Positions 27,750 through 36,065 of a DNA stretch of 64,000 nucleotides are shown piece by piece. This DNA is from Limnohabitans sp. Jir72. Lineage in GTDB: Bacteria > Pseudomonadota > Gammaproteobacteria > Burkholderiales > Burkholderiaceae_C. The DNA is taken from NCBI RefSeq assembly GCF_003063575.1, contig NZ_NESC01000007.1, forward strand, positions 1 through 64,000. The letters are read 5' to 3'. Each line of letters starts with the position of its first letter. The stretch's first letter is position 1. The notes beneath the pieces are model-generated. The model did no database searches, had not been told where the DNA came from, and saw only the letters and a list, made by a program, of their open reading frames with translations. The translations under genes and the position numbers were made by a program.

Positions 27750-29414
27750 TTATTTTTTGATTGCTGGCTTGCCCGCTGCCGGAGTGCCTTCTTGCTTGCC
27801 TTCGAGCAAGAACTGGGCTCTGGAAGGTGGCACAAACTGGTCTGTTGGCAGTGCCGGAGCCTGGTCTGTGGCTTTGACCATGCGCGGGCTGACCACGACG
27901 ACCAGTTCGGTCAGCTCAGAATTGAATTCGCTGCTGCGAAACAGCGCACCCAAAATCGGGATCTCACTGAGCAGCGGAAAAGCCTTGATGGATTCGGTGA
28001 TGTTGTTGCGCATCAAGCCCCCAATGACCAGGCTTTGGTTGTCGCGCAACTGCACCGTGGTAGACACGTTGCGGGTGGTGATGGCCGGCAAAATGGACGT
28101 GCTGCTACCCACCGACATGACCAATGGCTCTTTAGAAATCTCGGAAACCTCGGAGGCCACGCGCAAGCTGACACGACCGGCATCGAGCACGGTGGGCACA
28201 AATTTGAGACCCACACCAAACTCACGCTCGTCCAGCGTGACGGTGGAGCTGCCGCCGGTGTTCTGCGTGATCGGGATGAACACCTTGCCACCCACCAGGA
28301 ACTTGCCCTCATGGCCGCTCATGGCCACGATGGTCGGCTCGGCCAAAATTTTGACCAAGCCATCGTTTTTGTTGGCCTCGAGCAAGGCACCCTTGCCTGT
28401 GGTGCCGCGGCCCAGCAAAAGACCCAAGCTGCCATCGGATGCACCGCCCACCACGTTGGGCATGATGTTCCAGCGCATCAAGCCATCGCGGTCAACGCCC
28501 TTGACGCCCAATTTGTCGAGCAGCGTCTTGGAGATCTCAGCAATTTTGACTTCCAGCATGACTTGCTGGGCATCGCGTATGCGCATCAGGTTGATGACCT
28601 GTGCTCTGGGTTGTGCATTGCCCATGGCTTGAGCGCCTGCAGGCGATGCACCGCCATATGTGGGCGCAACACTGCCCGAGGTGTTGGCGGCAAAACTGCC
28701 CGGCGCATTGCCTGCAAAGCCCTGCTGGTTATTGGCAGAGGACGCGTTTTGCCCCGTCACGCCAGGGCCGGGCTGCAACTCGCGCAAGAACGCATAAGCC
28801 AAGTTCACCACCGAGTCGGCGGCGATGGCATCGGACACCACGCCGCTGAGCACGATCGAGCCCGAGGCGCTGGTGAGTTTGATGTCTTTTTCTTGGGGCA
28901 GCACTCGGTTAAGTACGTCAGCGAACACACCCAGGTTGGCACCCACAGTGAGGTTGATGGTTCGAGAATCACCCGATTTGTCCCACAAGATCAGGTTGGT
29001 GGCACCGACACTTTTGCCCAGGATGTACAACTCGTTGGACTTGACCAAGGTGAAGTCGGCCACCAGCGGGTTGCCCACCGCCACCCGACTGGCTGCAAAA
29101 GGCAAGACCAGCACATGGGCCCGCCCGGCAGCGATGTCCAGCACCACTGGCAAGCGGTTGACAGGCAAGGCGGTCTTGACGACGGCAGACTGAGCCGTCA
29201 GCAAAGTGACAGGTGCTTTGGCCTTGCTGGCCAGCGGATGTGCCGCTTTGACCAGCTCTTTGGGCTGCACTTTGACCACCGTGTGGGTGGGTGCTTTGTG
29301 GGCGGGGGTGACACTGGTCTCCAGTGCGTTCACCGAGGCCGCGCAGGCCACAAACGAAAACGCCATCACTCGGGCAATGGCGGTATGAAACAAGGGCGTT
29401 GCCAGTTTCGACAT
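27750..29414 (-). CDS. rcpA: RcpA/CpaC-type secretin
   Basis: The 554-residue outer-membrane secretin has a signal peptide (FSFVACAASVNA), a BON/N0-like domain with RAHVLVLPFAASRVAVGNPLVADFTLV at about 130-160, then the secretin core with VNLMRIRDAQQVMLEVKIAEIS-type and GLMRNNITESIKAFPLLSEIPILGALFRS motifs. It forms the channel for the Flp pilus. The frame opens at a TTG (29417), but the ATG at 29414 fits better, sharing the TGATG junction with the rcpC stop. Length matches CpaC. Confidence 0.93.
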   Translation of the reverse strand: MSKLATPLFHTAIARVMAFSFVACAASVNALETSVTPAHKAPTHTVVKVQPKELVKAAHPLASKAKAPVTLLTAQSAVVKTALPVNRLPVVLDIAAGRAHVLVLPFAASRVAVGNPLVADFTLVKSNELYILGKSVGATNLILWDKSGDSRTINLTVGANLGVFADVLNRVLPQEKDIKLTSASGSIVLSGVVSDAIAADSVVNLAYAFLRELQPGPGVTGQNASSANNQQGFAGNAPGSFAANTSGSVAPTYGGASPAGAQAMGNAQPRAQVINLMRIRDAQQVMLEVKIAEISKTLLDKLGVKGVDRDGLMRWNIMPNVVGGASDGSLGLLLGRGTTGKGALLEANKNDGLVKILAEPTIVAMSGHEGKFLVGGKVFIPITQNTGGSSTVTLDEREFGVGLKFVPTVLDAGRVSLRVASEVSEISKEPLVMSVGSSTSILPAITTRNVSTTVQLRDNQSLVIGGLMRNNITESIKAFPLLSEIPILGALFRSSEFNSELTELVVVVSPRMVKATDQAPALPTDQFVPPSRAQFLLEGKQEGTPAAGKPAIKK

Positions 29415-30208
29415 CAAGGTTGCTCCTGGCGTTTGGCGATACCGCGGATGGAAGTCACGGTGTCAGGTGCAGCTGGCGCAGAAACAGATTTGCCAACAAC
29501 TCTGGCGCTGGGGCGATTGCCGGACCGCAAGATGTCATCCAATCGTGTGCCCGAAGAAGCTACGTCTACCGCATCGTTTTCACTGCGAAGCACCAGCGAC
29601 AAGGCACCAATGCTGCGCGCCAAGTCCAGCTTTTCTGCTTCAACGGGGGTCAGCTCCAGGGTCACGGCGTTGACCACCTTGGCTTTGGCTGGATCGGCCT
29701 CGGTCTCTTGGGCCACGGCCAAGACTTTGATCCGGTTCAACACCGTCGTTGAAAAAGGCATATTGGCGGCATCTTTGGCGCTGACCAGCACATCGACATA
29801 GCTGCCTGGCAGGGCAAAACCGGCCACACCCACCACGTCGTTCACTCGCACGGAAATCGCCCGTTTGCCCGATTCAATGGCCGCCGCCAGACCGCCCCTG
29901 GAGTCAATGCCTGCGAGCTTGGGCTCGAGCAGGAGTTCACCAGGGTAAATGGTCTGCTTGGCAATGCGTCCTGCAACCAAGGAAGATTTGGTGAATGACT
30001 GCTCGGGAACGCCTTCTTTAGGCCAAGCCAGCAGCTTGAGCTGAGCAGATTCGATGGGCTGACCCGAATAGATGGTGGAAGCAGCCACGACCAAGGTCAC
30101 CTCGGACGCAGAAGCAGCGCGCCCCACCAAGCCCAGACCTCGCGCCACAAAAAAAGTCGCCAAAGCCCCCAACAAGAGGGCCATGGCGGTCAATGAAAGC
30201 TGCTTCAC
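29414..30208 (-). CDS. rcpC: RcpC/CpaB-type pilus assembly protein
   Basis: The 264-residue protein has an N-terminal membrane helix (MALLLGALATFFVARGLGLV) and the SAF-like domain (TIYSGQPIESAQLKLLAWPKE; IYPGELLLEPKLA), followed by the RcpC core ending LARSIGALSLVLRSENDAV. It is thought to support the RcpA secretin. The start is GTG at 30208. It lies 12 bp downstream of flp. Confidence 0.93.
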   Translation of the reverse strand: MKQLSLTAMALLLGALATFFVARGLGLVGRAASASEVTLVVAASTIYSGQPIESAQLKLLAWPKEGVPEQSFTKSSLVAGRIAKQTIYPGELLLEPKLAGIDSRGGLAAAIESGKRAISVRVNDVVGVAGFALPGSYVDVLVSAKDAANMPFSTTVLNRIKVLAVAQETEADPAKAKVVNAVTLELTPVEAEKLDLARSIGALSLVLRSENDAVDVASSGTRLDDILRSGNRPSARVVGKSVSAPAAPDTVTSIRGIAKRQEQP

Positions 30209-30220
30209 GCTTATGACTCT

Positions 30221-30412
30221 TTACACACCAATGGACGTCTTGATCGTTGTGAATTTATTTGTAATCGCTGTCGTCAAGTCAGGCAAAGCGACTGCAACAA
30301 CAACACCAATCAAAGCCACCAAAAGCACGTACTCAATCATGGTGGCACCCTTTTGTGGCTTGGCCGCAACCATGGCATGCAATCGGGCACTCATATTACT
30401 CAAAGTTTTCAT
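30221..30412 (-). CDS. flp: Flp major pilin prepeptide
   Basis: The 63-residue prepilin has the Flp signature: cleavage between G22 and A23 with the mature protein beginning ATMIEYVLLVALIGVVV, where Glu is position 5 and Tyr position 6. A basic 22-residue leader (KPQKG) precedes it. The frame opens further upstream, but the ATG at 30412 has an AAAAGGA ribosome site, and the extension (rich in charged residues) is not leader-like. It is first in the tad operon and is expected to be the most abundant product, with RcpC, RcpA and TadA-C acting on it. Confidence 0.95.
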   Translation of the reverse strand: MKTLSNMSARLHAMVAAKPQKGATMIEYVLLVALIGVVVAVALPDLTTAITNKFTTIKTSIGV

Positions 30413-30514
30413 TTCGATTCCTTTTAAGGTTGATGCGGATATCACCCACGGCGTGTCCGTTTTGCGATTTTCATTAAATTCATCATAAACGTCAAGTAAG
30501 TCGTTAAATCTAAA

Positions 30515-30538
30515 CGATTTTTCGATTTTTCGATTATT
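30515..30538. repeat. Three short direct repeats upstream of flp
   Basis: Three tandem 8-base units (CGATTTTT, CGATTTTT, CGATTATT) lie about 100 bp before the flp start within a very AT-rich divergent region shared with the flavin reductase gene. They may be protein-binding sites, but no regulator is known. Confidence 0.4.
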
Positions 30539-30615
30539 TTGTTGCACCCCAACAACAGTCTGAATCCTGTCTTGTGCACGACTGCGGCGTGTGCAATCGG
30601 GTTTAAAGTCAAGGC

Positions 30616-31242
30616 ATGGTGCACTTTTACGAACCCCGCTTGGGCCACGGCCTGAAACACGACCCCTTCAACTCGATCGTGGGCCCGCGCCCGATAGGCT
30701 GGGTATCGAGCCGCAATGCCAACGGGGGGCTCAATCTGGCACCCTACAGTTTCTTCAGCGCCTTCAATTACGTGCCGCCCCTGATTGGTTTTTCCAGCAT
30801 CCGGCGCAAAGACACGCTCAACAACATCGAGGCCACGGGCGAGTTTGTCTGGAACCTGGTGACCCGGCCCCTGACCGAAGCGATGAACAAAACTTGTGAT
30901 GCGCTGCCACCCGAGGTCAGCGAATTTGATGTGGCGGGCCTGACCCCCGTGGCCTCGCGCATCGTGAGCGTGCCCCGGGTGGCCGAAAGCCCGGTGAGCT
31001 TCGAGTGCAAGTGCACGCAAATCCTGCGCATGCAAGACATCGATGGGCAAGAGGTCGACACTTGGATGATTTTTGGCCAAGTGGTGGGCGTGCACATCGA
31101 CGAGCGCTTGCTCAAAGACGGCATTTACGACACCGCCAACGCCCAGCACGTTTTGCGCGCGGGCGGCCCGGCGGACTATTTCAGCATCGGCCCAGAGCAG
31201 CTGTTCCAAGTCCACCGGCCCCCAAGCTGGCAGGGCAAATGA
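30616..31242 (+). CDS. Flavin reductase-like domain protein
   Basis: The 208-residue protein is of the FMN-binding split-barrel flavin reductase family (NIVGPRP-type motif: SIVGPRPIGWVSSRNANGG; later LNLAPYSFFSAFNYVPPLIGFSS). The family binds FMN and usually reduces it with NAD(P)H to feed a partner monooxygenase; the true substrate cannot be read here. It is followed 25 bp downstream by a cupin gene on the same strand. Confidence 0.9.
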   Translation: MVHFYEPRLGHGLKHDPFNSIVGPRPIGWVSSRNANGGLNLAPYSFFSAFNYVPPLIGFSSIRRKDTLNNIEATGEFVWNLVTRPLTEAMNKTCDALPPEVSEFDVAGLTPVASRIVSVPRVAESPVSFECKCTQILRMQDIDGQEVDTWMIFGQVVGVHIDERLLKDGIYDTANAQHVLRAGGPADYFSIGPEQLFQVHRPPSWQGK

Positions 31243-31267
31243 CCCTGGCACCACAAGGCTCCACACC

Positions 31268-31765
31268 ATGACACACGACCACCACGACAAACACGATCAC
31301 CCACACACCGACTGGAAGCACGATGGCGTGCGTGTGGTGCCAGGCGACCAACTGGACGGCAACGTGCCGTCCACCCCCGGCATGGACCGCAAAGCGGCCA
31401 TCAACTTTGCCCGCGTTGGCGCGCAAAAGCTGTGGGCTGGCACAGTGCACATCCACCCCAATGCCAAAACAGGTGCCCACCACCATGGGCCTTTGGAAAG
31501 CGTGATCTATGTGGTCAAAGGCCGTGCCCGCATGCGCTGGGGCAATGCGCTGGAGTTCACCGCCGAAGCAGGCCCAGGTGATTTCATTTACGTGCCGCCT
31601 TTTGTGCCGCACCAGGAAATCAATGCCAGCGCAGACGAAACCCTGGAGTGCGTGCTGTGCCGCAGCGATGGGCAAGCGGTGGCGGTCAACATGGACATCG
31701 AGCCCGCCGAAAAACCAGAGACCGTGCTCTGGATCGACCCCACCCATCCGCAAGGCGGGGTCTGA
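31268..31765 (+). CDS. Cupin-domain protein with His-rich N-terminus
   Basis: The 165-residue protein begins with a histidine-rich stretch (MTHDHHDKHDHPHTDWKHDG) and contains a cupin motif (TGAHHHGPLESVIYVVKG, then PGDFIYVPPFVPHQEINAS) with the usual metal-binding His residues. The enzyme or metal-binding role is unknown. A longer frame opens at 31073 inside the flavin reductase, but the ATG at 31268 is preferred. The gene is followed by a strong terminator. Confidence 0.85.
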   Translation: MTHDHHDKHDHPHTDWKHDGVRVVPGDQLDGNVPSTPGMDRKAAINFARVGAQKLWAGTVHIHPNAKTGAHHHGPLESVIYVVKGRARMRWGNALEFTAEAGPGDFIYVPPFVPHQEINASADETLECVLCRSDGQAVAVNMDIEPAEKPETVLWIDPTHPQGGV

Positions 31766-31797
31766 ACCCTGCCCGTCAATCGGGCTGTGTGCGCATC

Positions 31798-31822
31798 ACC
31801 CGGCCACGCGGCCGGGTTTTTT
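31798..31822 (+). terminator. Rho-independent terminator after the cupin gene
   Basis: An 8-bp GC-rich stem (ACCCGGCC with GGCCGGGT) around an ACGC loop is followed by six T. It also sits 12 bp past the end of the convergent Bug-receptor gene. Confidence 0.88.
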
Positions 31823-31834
31823 AGCATACGCCGA

Positions 31835-32812
31835 TCAGTCCAGCGTGACGCCCGCTTTCTTGACGACTTGGCCCAAGCGGATGGACTCTTTGCGGATCAA
31901 CTCGCCAAACTGAGCCGCCGTGCCGCCCACCACAGGCGTGCCGATGGCTTCCCATTTTTTCTTGAATTCCGGCTCGCTGAAGATGGCGTTCAAGGTGGTG
32001 TTGAGTTTGTTGATGATGGGCGCAGGTGTTCCTGCACGCACCGCAATGCCGTGCCAGCCGGTGATTTCATAACCGGCAATGCCCGCTTCCATCATGGTCG
32101 GCACATTGGGCAGTGAGGGGTGGCGCTTGGCCGAGGTCACGGCCAGCGGCTTGAGCTTGCCGCCTTGGATGTGGGGCAAAGAACTGCCCAAGATGTCAAA
32201 CATCACCTGCACCTGACCACCGATCAAGTCGTTGAGCGCAGGGCCCGCGCCGCGGTAAGGGATGTGCGAGATGTTGGTGTTGACCTGGGTGTTGAAAATT
32301 TCACCCGCCAAATGCTGAGGCGTGCCATTGCCTGCCGACGCAAAGGCGAGTTTGCTGTCAGGCTTTTGCGCCAAAGCCACCAGCTCCTTGACGTTGTTGA
32401 CCGGCACGCTGGGGTGCACTTCGAGCACCAAGGGGAATGACGAAATCTGGATCACCGGGGCCAGGTCGGTCATGGGCACAAAAGGCATGCTGCGGTACAG
32501 CGTGGGGTTGACCGCCATAGGGCCACTGGCCGCCAGCAGCAAGGTGTAGCCGTCGGCTGGGGCTTGCTTGGCCACTTCGGCACTGCCCAGGTTGCCGCCC
32601 GCGCCGCCTTTGTTGTCCACGATCACCGTGACGCCCAGGCGGGTGGTCAACTCACTTTGCAGCATGCGTGCCATCAGGTCGGTGGGGCCGCCCGGTGGGT
32701 AAGGCACCACAAAGCGGATGGTTTTGCTGGGGTAGTTGTCTTGGGCCAGTGCGGGCAAAGCCACGCAGAGCAATGCTGCGGACATTGTGGCAACGAAGGT
32801 GCTGCGTTTCAT
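31835..32812 (-). CDS. Tripartite tricarboxylate (Bug-family) substrate-binding protein
   Basis: The 325-residue periplasmic receptor has a signal peptide (MKRSTFVATMSAALLCVALPALA) and the Bug/TctC core: YPSKTIRFVVPYPPGGPTDLMAR, VDNKGGAGGNLGS and HIPYRGAGPALNDLIGGQ. Such proteins bind carboxylates or related compounds and often scout nutrients without a dedicated transporter; no TctA/B genes are adjacent. It is the third gene of a short operon with a BKACE-type enzyme and a 3-hydroxyacyl-CoA dehydrogenase, which suggests an organic acid as ligand. ATG 32812 chosen over the longer frame. Confidence 0.93.
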   Translation of the reverse strand: MKRSTFVATMSAALLCVALPALAQDNYPSKTIRFVVPYPPGGPTDLMARMLQSELTTRLGVTVIVDNKGGAGGNLGSAEVAKQAPADGYTLLLAASGPMAVNPTLYRSMPFVPMTDLAPVIQISSFPLVLEVHPSVPVNNVKELVALAQKPDSKLAFASAGNGTPQHLAGEIFNTQVNTNISHIPYRGAGPALNDLIGGQVQVMFDILGSSLPHIQGGKLKPLAVTSAKRHPSLPNVPTMMEAGIAGYEITGWHGIAVRAGTPAPIINKLNTTLNAIFSEPEFKKKWEAIGTPVVGGTAAQFGELIRKESIRLGQVVKKAGVTLD

Positions 32813-32841
32813 GGTGTGTCTCCTGGTGGAATGTGAAAGGC

Positions 32842-33669
32842 TCAAGCGGCCAAAAACGCTTCACGCGCTTGCTCGGCAGTGTAGAGGCTGCGGCCCAGCA
32901 CGCGGGCCGAATCGGCGATCTGACGCACCAGTGCGGCGTTGTCGGGCGCGACTTGCCCGTTGTTGAGCAAGAGGTTGTTTTCAAAACCCACCCGCGCATG
33001 GCCGCCCAGGGCCACCGCGGTGGTGGCGCAAGCGTGTTCGCCCGCGCCAAAAGCGCACATGGACCAAGGCTCGGCACCGGTGTGGGCCATGACGAAGGGC
33101 AAGAGGTCTTTGGCCTCGGAGGTCTGGCCCACCGAGTAACGGCCCAGCACAAACAAGAGCGACCAAGGCGCATCGGGGATCACGCCTTGTGCGCGCAGGG
33201 CTTGCCAGCGCTGCAGGTCGACCACGTCGTACACGATGACCTGGGTCATGACGCGCTCTTTGGCCAACCAGCCAAAAAACTGGGCGAGTCCGGCTTCGCC
33301 GATCTCGGGCTGGTCCACTTCGCGCAGGCCCACCGACACGGCTTCGGGCTTGAGCGCGGTGACCATGGCGATTTGCTCGGGCGCTTTGTACACACGCGCG
33401 GCTTCGCTGGTGATTTGGATGATGAGCTCGTTGCCCACCGCCGACTTGACCGCTTGCTGCGCATCGCGGTAGCCCTGCACGTCCAGGCTGTGGCGGCCTT
33501 CGGCGTCGCGGATGTGCATGTGGATCATGGCCGCACCGGCATCCAGGCACAGCTTGGCGGTTTGGCCCAGCTCGGTGGTGGTGATGGGCAGGGCTGGGTG
33601 GTCAGGGCGCTGCTTGTAGGCGCCGTTGGGCGCGACGGTGATCAACAGGGGATGAGAAAAAACAGCCAT
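32842..33669 (-). CDS. BKACE-family (3-keto-5-aminohexanoate cleavage-like) enzyme
   Basis: The 275-residue protein belongs to the beta-keto acid cleavage enzyme family: the N-terminus reads LLITVAPNGAYKQRPDHPALPIT, with GAAMIHMHIRDAEGRHSLD bearing the zinc-binding His pair of the TIM barrel. These enzymes condense a beta-keto acid with acetyl-CoA to give a CoA ester and acetoacetate; the substrate here is unknown. The pairing with a dehydrogenase of 3-hydroxyacyl type and a Bug receptor fits carnitine-like or keto-acid catabolism, as inference. Confidence 0.88.
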   Translation of the reverse strand: MAVFSHPLLITVAPNGAYKQRPDHPALPITTTELGQTAKLCLDAGAAMIHMHIRDAEGRHSLDVQGYRDAQQAVKSAVGNELIIQITSEAARVYKAPEQIAMVTALKPEAVSVGLREVDQPEIGEAGLAQFFGWLAKERVMTQVIVYDVVDLQRWQALRAQGVIPDAPWSLLFVLGRYSVGQTSEAKDLLPFVMAHTGAEPWSMCAFGAGEHACATTAVALGGHARVGFENNLLLNNGQVAPDNAALVRQIADSARVLGRSLYTAEQAREAFLAA

Positions 33670-33704
33670 GGGTTTGCCTTGTTTGAAAATCAATTTGGAG
33701 GGAA

Positions 33705-34658
33705 TCAATCGTGAGGATTAAGAGGCGGCAGCTCTGAGGCCAGCAAATCCAGCCCTTGGCGCAGCAAGCGGTCGTAGCGCTCGCGCTCGGCCTTTTGGGT
33801 CTCGGGCGTCCAGCTGAAAAAGCCCTGACCGGTCTTCATGCCCAAGTCGCCCCGGGCCACACGCTCTTGCAACACGCGGGCAGGCTCGGCATTGACCGCC
33901 AAGCTGGGGTACATGCTGGCCGCCGCCGCCGTGTGCACTTCCAGACCGGCATGGTCGCGCTGCATGACCGGACCTGCGGCCAAGAAGCGAAAGCCAAAGC
34001 CAAAGCGCACGGCCGCGTCCACGTCTTCGGGCGAGGCCACGCCTTCGTCGATCAGGGCAAAGGCCTCGCGCGCCAGCGCATGCTGCATGCGGTTGGCCAA
34101 AAAGCCGGGCTTGTCCTTGCGCACCAGCACCGGCACGCTGCCACAGCCGCGCATGAAGTCGCACAGTTGCTCGGCTTGCTGCAGGTCGGACTGGGGGCCC
34201 AACACCACCTCCACCAAAGGCACCAAATGCGCGGGCATGAAAAAGTGCAGGCCCAACATGCGCTCGGCCGTGGGCAAGCCCTCGGCGATGGCGCTGATCG
34301 GAAAGCTGGAGCTGTTGCTGCACAGCAGCGTTTCGGGTGCAGCCATCTGCGCCAGTTGCGCAAACAGGGCCTGTTTGAGCGGCAGTTTTTCCGGGATGCA
34401 CTCGATCAGCACACTCACACCGGGCCAGCTCACATCGCCCAGGTCGGCCACGGCTTGCACGCGCTCGGTGCGATGCGCCATGCCCAAAGGCTCCAGGTTG
34501 TGGCGCACATGCGCGGCCAGTGCTTGGCGCTTGGCGGCATCGGGTTCGATCACGGTGACCTGGCTGCCACCACGGGCCAGCACGATGGCCACGTCCATGC
34601 CCATGGTGCCGCCGCCGACGACCACGCTGCGCGATTGTGAAGGGTGTGAAGAAATCAT
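33705..34658 (-). CDS. 3-hydroxyacyl-CoA dehydrogenase-family NAD oxidoreductase
   Basis: The 317-residue protein has an N-terminal Rossmann NAD site (VVVGGGTMGMDVAIVLARGG) and the two-domain 3HCDH layout (SNSSSFPISAIAEG; LGLHFFMPAHLVPLVEVV; KDKPGFLANRMQHALAREA). It oxidises a 3-hydroxyacyl compound with NAD+; carnitine 3-dehydrogenase or L-gulonate-type members share this fold. It heads a three-gene minus-strand operon with the BKACE and Bug-receptor genes, diverging from a LysR regulator. The ATG at 34658 is preferred over a TTG at 34676. Confidence 0.88.
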   Translation of the reverse strand: MISSHPSQSRSVVVGGGTMGMDVAIVLARGGSQVTVIEPDAAKRQALAAHVRHNLEPLGMAHRTERVQAVADLGDVSWPGVSVLIECIPEKLPLKQALFAQLAQMAAPETLLCSNSSSFPISAIAEGLPTAERMLGLHFFMPAHLVPLVEVVLGPQSDLQQAEQLCDFMRGCGSVPVLVRKDKPGFLANRMQHALAREAFALIDEGVASPEDVDAAVRFGFGFRFLAAGPVMQRDHAGLEVHTAAAASMYPSLAVNAEPARVLQERVARGDLGMKTGQGFFSWTPETQKAERERYDRLLRQGLDLLASELPPLNPHD

Positions 34659-34745
34659 GGGTCCTGACGATGTCAAAAGAATGAGGCGAGTCTAGGAAGC
34701 GTGCATTGCTTCGTCCAGCCGTTTTTTTCTATAAACTGATCTGTT

Positions 34746-35654
34746 ATGCATATCAATTGGACACCCCGCGATCTGGACATCTTTCTGGTGCTGGCCGAAA
34801 CCGGCAGTTTCAGGCGCACGGCTGCGCAAGTCCATTTGTCGCAATCGGCGGTCTCGGGCGTGGTCGCCCGCCTGGAAGAAGCCCTGGGCACACGCCTGTT
34901 TGACCGCACCACACGCAGCGTGCACCTGACGGCCGCAGGCCTGGTGTTTGTGGAGCAAGCCCGCTTGCTCAACGCCCAGACCCATGAGGCCGTGCAGCGC
35001 GTGCAGCACATCACGCAAATCCAATCGGGCAAAGTGAGCCTGGCGGCCCTGCCCTCGTTGGCGGCCACGGTGGTGCCCCGCGTGATGGCCCGCTATGCCG
35101 AACAACACCCAGACATTGCGCTGCAGTTACACGACACCTTGTCCGGCCCCGCTTTTGACCTGGTGCGCGCGGGCACGGTGGACTTTGCCTTGACAGCGGC
35201 CAACCCCGACTATGCGGACCTGGACTACACGCCGCTGTCGGCCGATGGCTTTGTCTTGCTGATCCCCCTGAACCACCGCCTGGCCAAGGGCAAGACCCCC
35301 TTGAACTGGCTGCAGGTGGCCGAGCTGACCCACATCTCGATGCCGCTGCCCGCCAGCGTGCGCCAGTACGCCAATGCGGCCTTCATTGAGCACCGCATCG
35401 CCTTTCAGCCACGCTACGAGGTCGAGCACATCGCCACCATCCACGCCATGGTCAGGGCAGGCCTGGGCGTGGCGGCCCTGCCCGAGCTGGCCGCCGCCTT
35501 TGTGCAGCAGGGCGGTGTGGTCACCCGCCGCCTGACGGGCCCAGACATCCAGCGGCCCTTGGGCGTGGTCACCCGACGCCACCGCAGCCTGTCACCGGCT
35601 GCGCAAGAGATGGTGCGCATGCTGCGGCAAGAAACCACGGCCTTGTTGCCTTGA
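34746..35654 (+). CDS. LysR-family transcriptional regulator
   Basis: The 302-residue protein has a LysR winged helix at the N-terminus (LDIFLVLAETGSFRRTAAQVHLSQSAVSGVVARLEEALGTRLFDR, marked by its ends) and an effector-binding domain that includes QSGKVSLAALPSLAATVVP. It diverges from the dehydrogenase/BKACE/Bug operon across an 87-bp gap, the usual arrangement for a LysR activator and its target. The regulated operon and co-inducer are inference. Confidence 0.93.
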   Translation: MHINWTPRDLDIFLVLAETGSFRRTAAQVHLSQSAVSGVVARLEEALGTRLFDRTTRSVHLTAAGLVFVEQARLLNAQTHEAVQRVQHITQIQSGKVSLAALPSLAATVVPRVMARYAEQHPDIALQLHDTLSGPAFDLVRAGTVDFALTAANPDYADLDYTPLSADGFVLLIPLNHRLAKGKTPLNWLQVAELTHISMPLPASVRQYANAAFIEHRIAFQPRYEVEHIATIHAMVRAGLGVAALPELAAAFVQQGGVVTRRLTGPDIQRPLGVVTRRHRSLSPAAQEMVRMLRQETTALLP

Positions 35655-35708
35655 AGTCGCACCGTCCGTCCCACAGGTTCAGAATCCATTGTTTCAAACC
35701 AAGACCCC

Positions 35709-36065
35709 ATGACCTCAGAACAAGCCCCAGCAGATGCCTTGGCACAGGCCGATGTGTCCACCATCATCGCCATGGCTTGGCAGGACGACACGCCGTTTGA
35801 GGCCATTGCCGCGCAGTTTGGTCTGAGCGAGCCAGCGGTGATTGAATTGATGCGCACGGCACTCAAAACGCGCTCATTTCGGGTTTGGCGCATGCGGGTT
35901 CGAGGCCGCACAGCCAAACACCAGACCCGGCAAATCAAGGCCCAGCGCGATCACCACGCCCAATACAGCGTGGGTTCAGGCGCCCTGCTCAAGCAAGCTT
36001 TGAGCGAAGCGCAGGAGACGTTTCCTTTGCCGCCATCGCCTCTGACGCGTGAATCTCTGCGCTGA
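35709..36065 (+). CDS. DUF2805/TIGR03643-family small protein
   Basis: The 118-residue protein has the compact helical pattern of the TIGR03643 family (IIAMAWQDDTPFEAIAAQFGLSEPAVIELMRTALKTRSFRVWRMRVRGR shows a helix-turn-helix-like core followed by basic residues). Function is unknown. Its C-terminal codons overlap the 3' end of the convergent Stealth-family gene by 77 bp. Confidence 0.8.
   Translation: MTSEQAPADALAQADVSTIIAMAWQDDTPFEAIAAQFGLSEPAVIELMRTALKTRSFRVWRMRVRGRTAKHQTRQIKAQRDHHAQYSVGSGALLKQALSEAQETFPLPPSPLTRESLR

Noticed and set aside
27618-29801. Large plus-strand ORF of 727 residues opposite rcpA and rcpC
   Set aside because: Antisense shadow; the minus-strand secretin and RcpC motifs are clear and the tad operon is contiguous.
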